Positions 1 through 12,499 of a stretch of DNA of 64,000 bases are shown here, piece after piece. How positions within the stretch are numbered: the stretch's first letter is position 1; every line of letters begins with the position of its first letter. The DNA lies in the NCBI GenBank assembly GCA_035578155.1, contig JAPWDM010000016.1, positions 7,917,044 to 7,981,043 on the forward strand, written 5' to 3'. A program made the translations under genes and the position numbers. This stretch comes from Brachynemurus nebulosus (Eukaryota; Arthropoda; Insecta; Neuroptera; Myrmeleontidae). The notes below the pieces were generated by a model. That model searched no databases and was not told where the DNA came from. It saw only the letters and a list, made by a program, of their open reading frames with translations.

Positions 1-66
1 AACGTGTTAAATATTGACGAACGTAAAAACAAAAGGTAAAACGGCCTAGAAACAATGCTAGTATTT

Positions 67-190
67 TTAATCGAATTTTTCAATTGAAAAATTAGACTTA
101 TACAGCCTATACAATAAGAACGGGAAGAGGCGAGAGTAGGGTCGCTATCCGTTTTCGGACCCGCAGAACACGTTTCTGAAGAAAAATATG

Positions 191-266
<76 letters not shown>

Positions 267-345
267 CAGACAAAATTTGCCCAAAATTTGACCGCACTTT
301 CATAGTATGAGGTGCATCGGAAATGAGCCCCACACTCAATTCAGC
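67..345 (-). mobile_element. HINE-like element, copy with terminal hairpin and (TA)n
   Basis: This is the inverted counterpart of 28320-28567: both share the segment with the cggacccg/cgggtccg core and the motif cttatacagcctata. Read on the minus strand, the 3' end is a short hairpin (TTTTTCAATTGAAAAA) followed by TTCGATTAA at position 67. The (TA)n tract starts about 128 bp from that end. It has no coding content. The extent beyond the (TA)n tract (263-345) is uncertain; a segment there (tatgaggtgcatcg) recurs inverted near 12430. Assignment to the Helentron-associated class is inferred from end structure only. Confidence 0.5.
195..262. repeat. (TA)n microsatellite, about 68 bp
   Basis: A nearly pure dinucleotide tract inside the HINE-like copy that ends at 67. 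Short Tyr-Ile open frames across it are artefacts. Confidence 0.95.
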
Positions 346-392
346 TCTTCTCTTCCATAGGGGGCCCTACACGTCATGTCAAAAGATAGCGG

Positions 393-493
<101 letters not shown>

Positions 494-499
494 ATATAT

Positions 500-795
500 A
501 AGTAGTAGAAATTGGAGAGAATGGGGTCCACCTTCCCACCTGCCGACTTTTTGAGTGACCTCGGCAGGTGGTAAAATACCGGGGCGGTTCTAGAAGCCTC
601 CGGCGGTGGGTGGAGTAATGTTTTTGTATCAAACATAACGGAACCCAACGGAACTTGATCTAACCTAACCGAACCTAGGAAATTTAGTCTAACCTAACTG
701 AACCCAACAAAATTTTTTCTAATCTAACTGAACCCAACAAAATTTTGTCTAACCTAACGGAACCCAACGGAACTTGATCTAACCTAACCTTTTTT
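500..795 (+). repeat. TAACC minisatellite block with conserved lead-in
   Basis: A unique-looking lead-in (cctcggcaggtgg, then ccggcggtgggtggagtaatg) is followed by about five degenerate copies of a roughly 31-bp unit, TCTAACCTAACYGAACCCAA plus CAAAATTTT, from about 655 to 795. The same lead-in and units occur in the opposite orientation at 11940-12370. The unit resembles an expanded TAACC (insect telomere-type) motif, but its length and dispersed position argue against a telomere. The R1-clade element's poly-A end abuts this block near 789. Confidence 0.8.
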
Positions 796-960
796 TGGGA
801 AGAAGAGAAAATTTTTTCATGACATGGTGTAGGATTCCCAGCCGGGTTTTGCAAGAGCTGGTGTACCCGCTAAAAATCCCCCTTTTAGTTACGTCTTCAT
901 TACGTCTGGGATCGTCGCTAGACATAACTTCGGATGTAATGATTGTCTACACGGCTCCTT

Positions 961-2095
961 CTACCCCTGATATTCTCGTAACTCAACCTCCTTATTCGAT
1001 AAGATATCTATTATAAAATTCATTATCTACTGCCACTTTTCTCGTGTAGATAACATTTCAACAATTATGTTGTCGGGATTTAAATTATCTACCAGCTCAC
1101 CCCACCTTCTCCATTTAAATTTCCATCGTACACATACGAAAATAGAGTGTCCGACCGTATCTTTTTCTCCATTGTAAAAGCAGTCTTCCTTCGGTTTCTT
1201 ACCAATACGGAATAAGTAAGTGTTGAATGACCCGTGGCCCGTGGCCCTTGTCATACTACGTCGCAGCTTTTTACACTTGACTCTCATTTCCTGTATATCT
1301 TTACTGCACCAGTAAGGATAGAGGACTGTCTTACCATCTTGTATGTACTGACAGTCTTTATACGCTGTTTCGATGGCTCTCTGCATGTTTTTTGCTGTAA
1401 TCTCTATCTTGTTCCTATAACCTAACTCAAGAGCATCTGTAAAGGCATCCCAATTAGGAGCGGATATCAGCTTTCCTTTTAAACTCTTTTTGTTGTTTCC
1501 AGCTGTGGCAGTGTTGTAAGATATATACCTGTGATCCGTAAGGGTGTCATTTTCCAATACTTCCCATCCCATAATTTCCGCAGCTATCCTGTTTATGGAA
1601 AGAGTGACGTCAATATGAGAGGCGCTGCCGCGTCTCATGAACGTAGGCTGTCCGTTGTCCAGTACTGCGATGTCCATCATGGACAACCACTGCATCCACA
1701 AACTCCCCTTATTGTCTTGCACTGGTGACCCCCACATACCCGATTTCACATTTATGTCACCTGCAATGATTGATTCCTTACCGTGAGCTAATATTCTGTT
1801 CATTAATACTTCAACTTTGTTACTGTAGTGCTCAAACGATATGTTAGGCGACAAATATATGTCATAGATCATATAGGCCTCAAACACTATTTCTACGAAA
1901 TCATCGTGAGATGTGCTGGATTGAACACCTATGTTCTTATTGACCATCCAAACCGCCACATTGTATAAATGGTAGTTTCTTATTTGGTTCGTTAATAATC
2001 ACAAGATCGACTCTCCTCCTCATTGCCACCGCATGTGCCAATTCGTGTGCAACATAACTTCGACCCAGGTTGACCTGAAGGACCTTGATATTCAT
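961..2095 (-). pseudogene. R1-clade ORF2 remnant: endonuclease joined to C-terminal zinc region
   Basis: Read from 2095 the protein starts MNIKVLQVNLGRSY, an N-terminal apurinic-like endonuclease (EEP) strand, and passes IINEP. A frameshift at roughly 1965-1985 is needed to reach the main frame at 1959. That frame contains GDINVKSGMWG, TFMRRGSASHIDVTLS and LTDHRYI, typical of R1-type endonucleases. After the post-endonuclease linker (PYWCSKDIQEMR) it jumps directly from KKLRRSMTRA to TGHGSFNTYLFRIGK, the start of the C-terminal zinc region (DCFYNGEKDTVGHSIFVC). The whole RT domain is absent without loss of frame. A TAG at about 1025 ends the frame at REKWQ, and recognisable sequence (IIDILSNKEVELREYQ) continues to a stop at 961. 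Confidence 0.85.
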
Positions 2096-2104
2096 ATTCG
2101 GGTA

Positions 2105-3900
2105 TTAAGCTTCACCTGTGTTTTTTAATCCTTCTCTAGCCCCTTGCGAGCCTTGGCTCTGTAAACGTTGTCTCCGTGTTCTTCCTTTGTCGTTGAGGAG
2201 CCTCCTGAATACCGGACATTTTCTTTGATCTGTCCGATGACCACTAGTCTTGCACTTGATACAATATGATTCCCTTGTGCAATCCCTTGCCACATGGTCG
2301 GTCTTCCAACAATTTAAACACTTCTTATCTTCTTCAGTGTCTTCGCACTCTCTTGCATAGTGCCCCATTCTCAGGCATCTATAACACCTATGTATCTCCA
2401 GTCTCTCTCTAATTGTGCAGTTGACCAAGCCTATTTTGATATTTTCTTTTTTGTTTAATTCCATCGCCGTGTCTATAGAGGTCATAACGACTGTGATCTG
2501 ATTAGCCCCGTAGGTTGGTCTGAGCGATTTGAGTTCCATGTACTCTTTAACTCTGCCGACTGATCTCCTCAGAGCCTCAATAACTTCTTCCTTCGTAGTG
2601 ATCACATCGATATCAGAAATATGCAACGTCTTACTCTTATTGCTTACATTTACATTATTTACGCCTATGTCTTTAGATATCATGTCCTTAAGTTTACCAC
2701 TAATGCCTTCCCCCTGTTTAACGGCCAGAACCAAATCTCCGTTTTTAGATTTTCTCACAGAACGTATGTCGGCATCTCGTCCTTCTTCCGTTACTCTATT
2801 ATTCACAGTTTTTAATAGCTCCGTATATGTTTTACCTTCCGCCTTAACCACTACTGCTTCAGTTTCCCTTGATCTTCGTGGTTGGTTATCTTTTGCCATG
2901 GATTATTTCCTATTCTTCTCTCTTTTTGTTTTGGAGTGCCATACTTTAATGTTTACATTTGTATTCCTAAAGACAAATTCCAATAACTTCTTCATATATT
3001 CCAGATCCAGATAGTCAGAGACTATAAATCCAATTTCCTTCCTCTCGTCCTCCACATATTTAACCTTATGTTTGAACAAAAGTTCATATAATGTTTCTAC
3101 GTCATTTATCATTTTTGTATCAGCTTAAAATGTGTAATATAACAATAAGTAACTTTCTCCCCCTCTTTGTTATTCCTGGAGCTGTACACTTTGGATACCT
3201 CCTTCACGAATTCTAATTGACCCTCCACTATTTCTTGAGGATTAAAATCCTTTATCGCTCTATGTCTATTCTGGAGAATTTCTAGTACTTTATCTTCCTT
3301 CTTTTGCAAGTCATCTATTGCTGCTAGATCCCCTCCTTGTAACTCTGCTAGTGGATCGCCATCAATAATTTCCATCTTCTTATAGGCTTCGATGGGTTAA
3401 TTTATGTCGAGGTACGGTGCTAGTTTGCCGAATTCGCCTCCCACTTCCAACATCTCTTTTATTTCACTCCCCTCTTGTACTTTCTTATTCTTTCCTGTTC
3501 TTCCTTCGGTTTAAGTACATACGTCTTTTGTCAATTTCTCAGTCGAAGGAGGTTGACTTTCGATTTGCGTCTCCGCATCACTGGTCGTCTTACTATTTTG
3601 TATCATTTTCTTTTCCCTGTAGAATCCTTCCCAACTCCTGCTTCTTTCCTGCATTTTAGAAGACTAATTGTCCAGCCTCGCGATGTTTTTCTTTGTGTCA
3701 ACGTTTATGTTGGGATTGTTTGCTACAAGGGTTTTAAGCTCTCTAACGACTTTCCTTAGACAGTCCAAAAGCTCCCTGTCTTCTTGCAGGTCATCGTGCT
3801 CTTCCGATTCCCTCATCCTTTTTTGATCTGTGAGATCCACTATAGATCCGACGCATAGAGTAGTCAAGTTCCTTCGGAATCTGCTGGCCTCTGTGGTTCC
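2105..3900 (-). pseudogene. R1-clade ORF1 (gag-like) remnant with three CCHC knuckles
   Basis: The C-terminal part (2105-2899) has the gag-like core AVVVKAEGKTYTELLKTV and three zinc knuckles: CYRCLRMGHYAREC, CLNCWKTDHVARDC and CIKCKTSGHRTDQRKC. ORF1 proteins of this clade bind element RNA. An in-frame TAA at 2903-2905 separates this part from the same-frame segment 2903-3112. Two other frames hold earlier parts: an acidic stretch at 3109-3375 (DLQKKEDKVLEILQNRHRAI) and 3664-3867 (DRELLDCLRKVVRELKTLV). Several frameshifts are therefore needed, and 3376-3663 has lost a clear frame. Confidence 0.8.
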
Positions 3901-3989
3901 AACCGAACCACTCCTTGGTCTTCCTAGTATATTTCTATCACTTTTATCCTCTCGTCCAGGTAGTATTGTTCTTCCTTCGTCCAGGTAGA

Positions 3990-4930
3990 ATTTGACAAAA
4001 ATTCTAGATCATTCTATTCAAAACCCAGAATAGATATCAAGAAATAAACTTTACCATCAGATAGGTCATCAAAGAAAATGCTAAACAACGGAATTTGGGA
4101 AATGTTCTCGAATATTCTATTCGGAAACTAACAAAAATATTGAGAAGGCGACTTCATCAGTAGATTGCTCCTTAGCGAAAAAAATAGTGGTGCTATACAA
4201 AAGTTTCAGTTATAAATTTACGCCAACGTATACAATTGCAAAAAAGTATTTTCCTTAGATAAAGTATCTTAACTTTTGTTAAATTCCGGTATTTGATCTT
4301 TTATTTAATAATTAGATGAGTGATAAAATCGGTTTTTTGATATTTCTGCTAATTCTCGAATAGAACATTCTAGAATATTGTTCAATTTTTGTTATTTAGG
4401 CTTTCATTCGACGACAAATCCGATGGTGAAATCAGTTTTCCGATATTTTTACTAGTTCTCGAATAGAACATTCTAGAACATTGTTCAATTTTTCTTATTT
4501 AAGCTTTTAGTTGATGATCAATTCGATGGTGAAGTCAGTTCCTCGATATCTTTGCTAGTTCTCGAATAGAACATTCTAAACATTACTAAATTTTTGTTAT
4601 TTATGCTTTTATTCGAAGACCAATTCGATAGTGGAGTTAGTTTCCCGATATCTTTGCTAGTTCTTGAATCGAACATTCTAGAACATTTCTAAATTTGTTA
4701 TTGATGCTCTTATTCGAAGACCAGTTCGATAGTGAAGTTAGTTTCCCGATATCTTTGCTAGATGCCGAATTTAACTTTCCAGAACTTTTGCTGAGTTCCG
4801 CTGTTTAGTCCTGTTTTTGGTTGACTATCAAATGATGAAGTCGGTTTTTCGACATCTTTGCTATTTTCCGAATATAATATTCTACAACTTTCATCAAAAT
4901 TTGTTATCTGGCTTTTTTCCACAACCAATC
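3990..4930. repeat. Tandem array of a 103-bp unit
   Basis: The motif gatatctttgctagttctcg and close variants recur at 4339, 4442, 4545, 4647, 4748 and 4851, spaced 101-103 bp. Each is followed by aatagaacattctagaac. Six degenerate units are clear. At 3990-4150 related words (attctattcggaaac, gttctcgaatattct) appear to run in the opposite orientation, so the array may be part of a fold-back element. No coding content is seen. Confidence 0.85.
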
Positions 4931-5285
4931 AAATCGTGAAATCGATGTGTACTCGTATATGCATACATATTTGTCTACGTATGCATATACGTGAAATAAT
5001 ATGTACGTGTAATATGTACGTGCATATACCTTAATAAAAAAAATTAAAAAAAACGATCTTTTGATTAACACCTATCAGTATCAGAATACATATTATTCAG
5101 CTAAAAATCGTTACTTAATTACGTTATAAATATCTAAGTATGTATTTTTTAAATACCTTATAAATACCTACTTTACTATATGGCTAATCACGCGATATCG
5201 TGTGATAAATATAAGAATTTACTCATTTAACGTAAAATATTTGACCATTAACAATTAAATAAAAACGAATTTTTAAAATATATAG

Positions 5286-5381
<96 letters not shown>

Positions 5382-7030
5382 AATATCTATCTTACTCTAA
5401 CCAATGTAAATCTACTACCTGTCCATTTTCTGTCTTCGGTCACCATCTATCTTCGGTTTACGCAGGCATAAAAGTGTCTGCAAGTAACTGAAATAATTTG
5501 AAAGTAATTGTTGAAATAATTTCAAAATGACATTTTTTGCAGTAAAATAGCAATATCTTTTTTTCTAAAGTAAAGCGAAGCAAATTTTAGACCTTTTTAA
5601 GAACTACAATAAATGAGCAATCTTTAACATAACTTGCCCGGGTAAGGTGGTGCATTTCTTTTACAGCATAAGTCAAACTTATCTCATAAAAAGAAAATTA
5701 TTTATGAATCGGCAGATTATAGGTATATTACCCTTACTTTGGATTGTGATCTACAAAAGTACTCTTCAGGGTGGTGTAATAAAAATTAGAATTCAAAAAA
5801 TCTAGTCTTGCCTCTGTGGTAAAAAATCTGATAAAAATTGTTAATCTTCCCGAAATTCATAAAAGTACGAATATCTTGAAAACCAGCGATATATTACTAG
5901 ACAATATTTTGATATTCTGTTCAGGCATGAGCCGGCCTGTCATCCCCCTGAGGGATATCGTTGACTTTTGGGACAGCCTGTATATTATTATAATTTTATT
6001 TATAAAATAAAATGTGTCTATTTATTAAAAATTTAAGAAAATCATAAACTGACTACACGATATTTCTGGTTAAATACTAAATCATGCAGTTAGGAATCAT
6101 GTCTATTTATATATTAACAAGTTTGTCAAAAATGATGATGAAAACTTTAATTTGGACTATGAAATTTTAATTAACCCTTTCCCCCGCTCGACAGTTTTAG
6201 ATCATTACCATTTGACGATACTTTATTTTTAACCAATCATTAATAATCACATTTATACGGTGCAAAATCGATAGTTTTAACACTTTCGTTGCCCATCACG
6301 TGATATCGCATGATATGACTATTTTACTATATGATCAATCACGCGATATTGCGTAATAAATATAAGAACCTACTAATTTAACGTAAAATATTTGGTCATC
6401 GATAATGTATTAGATTACAATTAAAAATTATTTCTGCCTCTGTAATAAAACTACCATATTTTTTATAAACTGAGCACTCAAAATTGATATGAAAATGAAA
6501 ATTCTGGTTCTCTACATAGTTATTTTAAGAAACACTTTTATAGGAATAAAAAAAATTTATGTTGCGTTAACCCTTCTAAATAAAAGTATTCATGTAGTTT
6601 AAAACCTTTTTTAAATTAAAAATCGAAAATCGATAGTTTTAAACAATTTATTGAATAAAATTTATAAATATATAAGTTCAGTATGAACCGTATATGCCTT
6701 ATGTACATAAGGTGGAAATTGTTAAAACACTTAAAAATTACCAGTTATAAGCAAAATACTAAAAAATTATTTTATATAAATATTTCTAAAACAACGAATT
6801 GAAAATGTAATGTAACACCATCATCGATAAATACGTATACAGGGTGGAAAGTAAATAACTCTCGTCGTTTTCAAATATGGATGAAAACTCTAATTTGGAG
6901 TATGAAATTTTATTTTCTTTGCGAAGTTAAGTTGTATTCAGTTAATTAACCCTTTACTGCTCGGAAGTTTTAGATCATTACTGTTCAAACGATGCTTTAT
7001 TTTTAACAAATCATTAATAATATGGGTAAA
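4930..7030. repeat. AT-rich region with duplicated dispersed repeats
   Basis: No gene is seen. Two direct duplications stand out. The segment with aatcacgcgatatcgtg plus acgtaaaatatttgacc (about 5183-5270) recurs at 6325-6410. The segment with aactttaatttggactatga, then gctcgacagttttagatcat (about 6140-6240) recurs at about 6880-7025. Near 5965 the sequence ttttgggacagcctgtata resembles the terminal motif of many insect dispersed repeats. The duplications suggest two overlapping copies of one non-coding element. Confidence 0.6.
5288..5378. repeat. (TA)n microsatellite, about 91 bp
   Basis: A pure TA tract between AT-rich unique sequence and ctatcttactctaacc. I could not link it to a dispersed family. 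Confidence 0.95.
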
Positions 7031-7055
7031 TAATTATTGGTAAGAATTACATGTA

Positions 7056-7145
7056 GTAGGTATAGGGCCACTTGGCAACGCAATGTAATTGCCTATATTC
7101 AGGAGCGAGTAAACACAATGCGTTGTCAAGTGGCCCCATATCTAC
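7056..7145. repeat. Short fold-back hairpin (mini-MITE)
   Basis: Arms of about 31 nt, starting gtaggtatagggccacttgg and ending ccaagtggcccctatacctac-like in reverse complement with a few mismatches, flank a loop of about 30 nt. It could be a deletion derivative of a terminal-inverted-repeat transposon. Only one copy is seen. Confidence 0.75.
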
Positions 7146-7329
7146 TTAAAAATATACATTGGATAGTTCATTGTAAGAATAATCACTTCGATGATCTTTT
7201 TAACTAATTACTAAAACTATTTAAGAACAGTTATATGTAAGAAATAATAACACTCACATAATTTTAAAATATTTTTATTTAAAAATTACAAAGATTTTTT
7301 TACAACTTATTAAATGTTGAGGGATTATT

Positions 7330-7578
7330 TTAACGCCTCCTATAGGGTCGTAAGTATAACCCTTTACCCACAATTTTTTCATCACCATCGTCGACGACTG
7401 TATTCTCGTCATCATTAGCTTCTGCTTCGCTCGCAATAGCTTCGTTGTCGCTAGCAGATGTTTTTTCATCGCTGTCTTCGTCATCATTTGATATATACTT
7501 TAACTCTGGCTCAATAATATCACATTTTTCCAATTCCCTAATAATTGAGACAATCCGCTTTCCAATGTCACTTTCCTT
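7330..7578 (-). pseudogene. Downstream part of an unidentified acidic coding sequence
   Basis: Read from 7578 the frame begins KESDIGKRIVSIIRELEKCD, then runs through IIEPELKYISNDDEDSDEKT and an Asp/Glu/Ala-rich tail before a stop at 7330. Composition is strongly coding-like against the AT-rich background. The first codon follows directly on the 3' end of the transposon at 7579-10330. Removing that transposon joins this frame, in phase, to the segment ending at 10331. I do not recognise the family. It could be a degraded host gene exon, a retrocopy, or part of a larger mobile element. Confidence 0.55.
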
Positions 7579-7701
7579 TTAGCGAATTTCGAAAACTCGA
7601 AATTCAGCTATTACAGTAGGTCTCATGACGCAATCTGAGTCCGGGACTATGGCAGAAATCTGTTTTGAGGTCCCTAGAATACGAAAATGATATTCACTAA
7701 A

Positions 7702-7704
<3 letters not shown>

Positions 7705-7769
<65 letters not shown>
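7705..7769. repeat. (TA)n microsatellite, about 65 bp
   Basis: The 3'-proximal (TA)n array of the element at 7579-10330, lying about 126 bp from its 3' end. Confidence 0.95.
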
Positions 7770-7773
<4 letters not shown>

Positions 7774-8399
7774 GTGTTCCCACGATAACTCTCGAACGAA
7801 ACGTCTAACGCTTATGAAATTTTGTGTGCGGACTGGATTCTGAATTGGCTTGGCTAAGTTCGTTAGCCAGACACGTCGGATGCCCAGAAGTAGGTTTTCT
7901 GGCCATTTTTTATCATTCGATCCTATCATAAGGCAGTTCGATTTTTACATCGTTGAAAAGGAAAAAAAAATCATGAAGAAAATATTCTTATAATTTTCTT
8001 TCTATTTTAAGTATTTTTCGAGAAAATGTAAATTTTCACTTTTATTCTTTCTTTGTTAGTCTAATAAGTAATTTATATTTATATCTCAGTTCTTTATGAA
8101 GTATAAAAATATTTCACTTTTATATTAAAGAATTTTGTGAGAACAAGTGAACACTATTCACATATATGTGTTATAACACACACACATGTATAGAGTTTTG
8201 TTTCTCATTTATTGCATTATAATTAGCATGGTTCTATCTCATGTTAAAAAATGTAAATTAAACAGATTTTCTAAGCTAATGTAATGAAGAATTTTTTTTT
8301 TTTTATTGAATTTTTAAGTAAACAAGAAATTGAAGATTATGTTATGATATAATATTATTAAATATATGAAACAAAACAAAATATGTACAATGTACATAT

Positions 8400-10260
<1,861 letters not shown>

Positions 10261-10330
10261 CTTAGATGAGATCCGCCAGTGCCCAAGATTTGGAAATTCG
10301 CTATGTTATGCAGATGCTGCGACAGGGGTA

Positions 10331-10985
10331 TAAATTATTAAAATGGCTTCGTTTTTTCTCATTTTCGATATAATCTGCAAAACTGGGGTGTACAATATGA
10401 CGCCTTTCCTTTAAACTGCGCATAGTATTAGCCATTTCTTCTCCAATTTGAGTTTGAGTCACTAAACTTCTTAATTCATCTACAATGGTTCAGATCATCA
10501 AAATATTCTTCTTCATCAACATGTTTCGAATGACCATTATGAAGGTTAGCGTTTTTATCATCATGTTTGAGACGCTTAACTTCCCTATTTATTAAATTTG
10601 ATGTTGAAGGTTGTTCCTTTTCTTCTGAGTTTTTATCTTCTTGTTGTTCATCCTTTGCGCATGCGTTCTGAAGCTCTTTGATCATTAATATGTCTAGAGC
10701 AGTTTGCAAGAGACCAGCCACTTTTGGAGTAAAACTTGTTTCTTTGTAATTATCAGTCCATTGTAAATCTTTTTGCTCGTTAGATCGATTGTCTTCGTCA
10801 TGCACAGATTGTAGAATATTATGTGAGTTTTTTAAAGAATCAAATTTACTTTTGATTGCTTCGGCTGCAGCCATCATTAAAAGTATTCAAGTTTCTTTTA
10901 GATAGATCTGTATCATCTTCGTGTTGATTTTGAAATTCTGGTGCTTTATCTTCCTTTTCTTCAATGTCATTTCTTGCTTGGTGTA
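10331..10985 (-). pseudogene. Upstream part of an unidentified charged coding sequence
   Basis: Three frame segments follow one another. From about 10985 to 10865 reads ARNDIEEKEDKAPEF and DDTDLSKRNLNTF. After a frameshift, 10476-10877 reads AAAEAIKSKFDSLKNSHNIL, then FTPKVAGLLQTALDILMIKE and a Lys/Glu/Ser-rich stretch. After a further one-base shift near 10480, it continues TIVDELRSLVTQTQIGEEMA to KKRSHFNNL at 10331. The composition and the preserved sense across shifts indicate a former gene. It is intronless here and preceded by a minisatellite. I do not recognise the protein. Confidence 0.55.
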
Positions 10986-11175
10986 TTTTTGATGTTTTTT
11001 TGGTGTCACTTGGTGTCTTTTTGGTGTATTTTTTGGTGTATTTTTGGTGTCATTGGTGTATTCTTGGTGTCAGTTGGTGTCTTTTTGGTGTATATTTGGT
11101 GTATTTTTGGTGTCATTGGTGTCTTTTTGGTATCATTGGTGTATTTTTGGTGTATTTTTAGTGTCATTTGGTGTT
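10985..11175. repeat. Minisatellite of GGTGTNTTTTT/GGTGTCATT units
   Basis: About 17 imperfect 9-13 bp units such as ttggtgtattttt and ttggtgtcatt. On the minus strand they read ACACCAAAAAT. The array sits at the 5' side of the coding remnant and may have begun as a Thr/Lys-rich coding repeat, but stops now interrupt all frames. Confidence 0.9.
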
Positions 11176-11179
11176 GGCG

Positions 11180-11935
11180 TTACTTTACGTCAACTATGCT
11201 CAGGAACATCAAACAATGCTCAGGAACATTAAGCAAACAATAATGACCAGATCGCAAATAATCAGTTTGAATATACCACTAATCAGTCGGTAAATAATTT
11301 TGATGGTAGCTGACTTGCACCCATTATTTTATATATTTTTCCAATCTCCATATCAGAAAGTTTAATCCATCGTTTAACAACACCAAGATGGTTTGAATCT
11401 GACATAAAATTTAAAGTCATTTATTGTACTAAGTCTCTATTTCCAAATGAAGCACCAGCAGTAATGGATTCCGTTGTTCGCAACAATTAATTTTTCACAC
11501 AACAATAAGATTTAATGTTTTTCACGAAAATTTCGAACAAAATTGTAATTGAAAAGTTATGCTATGGTCTTTTATAGCAGAAAAATAGTCTGATGACGTC
11601 AGTTGTCACACTTTATGTAGCATTGCAGGTTAAAACCTGTTGCTTCATTTTTTGCATATTAGACAGAAGTCTTCGCTATTAATATCAGCATACTTTCTAA
11701 TGACGTCAGCTGACAATTTATACAAGCTTAAAACTGTTTTATTTTAGAATAAAATGTATTAATTTTAAAATATTCAGACGTTGCACGCCATCTATTGACA
11801 ATTATTCAAACTTACGCACAAGGATTGTTAGTATCCGGATGAGCAGCGCCATCTACTAGTGAAACTTGGAATTTACAGAGCTAAAAGGTGGCTACGCCAT
11901 CTATTAGGGAAATTTTGAATTTTTAGCATCGGTTA
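11180..11935. other. Intergenic; triple CGCCATCTA motif
   Basis: No gene is seen. The words acgccatctattgacaa, gcgccatctactagtg and acgccatctattaggg occur within 11788-11910, a motif common in insect dispersed repeats. The rest is AT-rich. Confidence 0.5.
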
Positions 11936-11939
11936 AGTT

Positions 11940-12374
11940 GGAAAAAAATTTTTTAGTTAGGTTAAGTTAGGTTCGGTTAGGTTAGAAAAATTTTGTTAGG
12001 TTAGGTTAGATTAGGTCAGGTTAGGTTAAGTTCCGTTGGGTTCCGTTAGGTTACACAAAATTTTGTTGGGTTCAGTTAGGTTAGAAAAAATTTTGTTGGG
12101 TTCAGTTAGGTTAGAAAAAATTTTGTTGCGTTCAGTTAGGTTAGAAAAAATTTTGTTGGGTTCAGTTAGGTTAGACTAAATTTCCTAGGTTCGGTTAGGT
12201 TAGATCAAGTTCCGTTGGGTTCCGTTAGGCTTGATACAAAAACATTACTCCACCCACCGCCGGACGTTTCTGGAACCACCCCGGTAGCGCTATCTCCATC
12301 CGAGGTCGCTCAAAAGATCGGCTGGAGGGATGGAGGATCCCATTCTCTTATATTTCTACTACTTATAGTATTTA

Positions 12375-12430
<56 letters not shown>
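11940..12430 (-). repeat. Inverted copy of the TAACC minisatellite block
   Basis: About eight units of a 30-31-bp repeat (GGGTTCAGTTAGGTTAGAAA plus AAATTTTGTT) run to about 12225. They are followed by the same lead-in as at 500-640 but reverse-complemented (attactccacccaccgccgg) and a (TA)n tract at 12378-12428. The shared order shows that minisatellite, lead-in and (TA)n belong to one dispersed repeat. Confidence 0.85.
12378..12428. repeat. (TA)n microsatellite, about 51 bp
   Basis: The TA tract at the end of the inverted TAACC block, equivalent to 395-490. Confidence 0.95.
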
Positions 12431-12431
<1 letters not shown>

Positions 12432-12499
12432 TTTTCGATGCACCTCATACTATTATCGGTCAATTATCTACAACATATCCAAAATTCGGCTTCCTAGGA

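Larger units (their letters stand above)
789..3950 (-). mobile_element. Degenerate R1-clade non-LTR retrotransposon
   Basis: A truncated, mutated LINE read on the minus strand. It has a gag-like ORF1 remnant (about 3900 to 2105), ORF2 starting 9 nt later (ATG at 2095), an ORF2 C-terminal region, a 3' UTR and a short A-run (T-run on plus) at 789-797 against the TAACC minisatellite. The 3' UTR contains gcgggtacaccagctcttgc, resembling R1-family 3' UTRs. R1-clade membership rests on three CCHC knuckles in ORF1, the KAEGKTYTELLKTV motif and the Cys/His C-terminus of ORF2. The reverse-transcriptase domain is missing, so the copy cannot move by itself. The 5' boundary is only approximate. Confidence 0.85.

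Noticed and set aside
500..795. Interpretation of TAACC repeats as a telomere
   Set aside because: The unit is about 31 bp with AAATTTTG spacers, occurs in two inverted internal blocks, and is embedded in a dispersed repeat.
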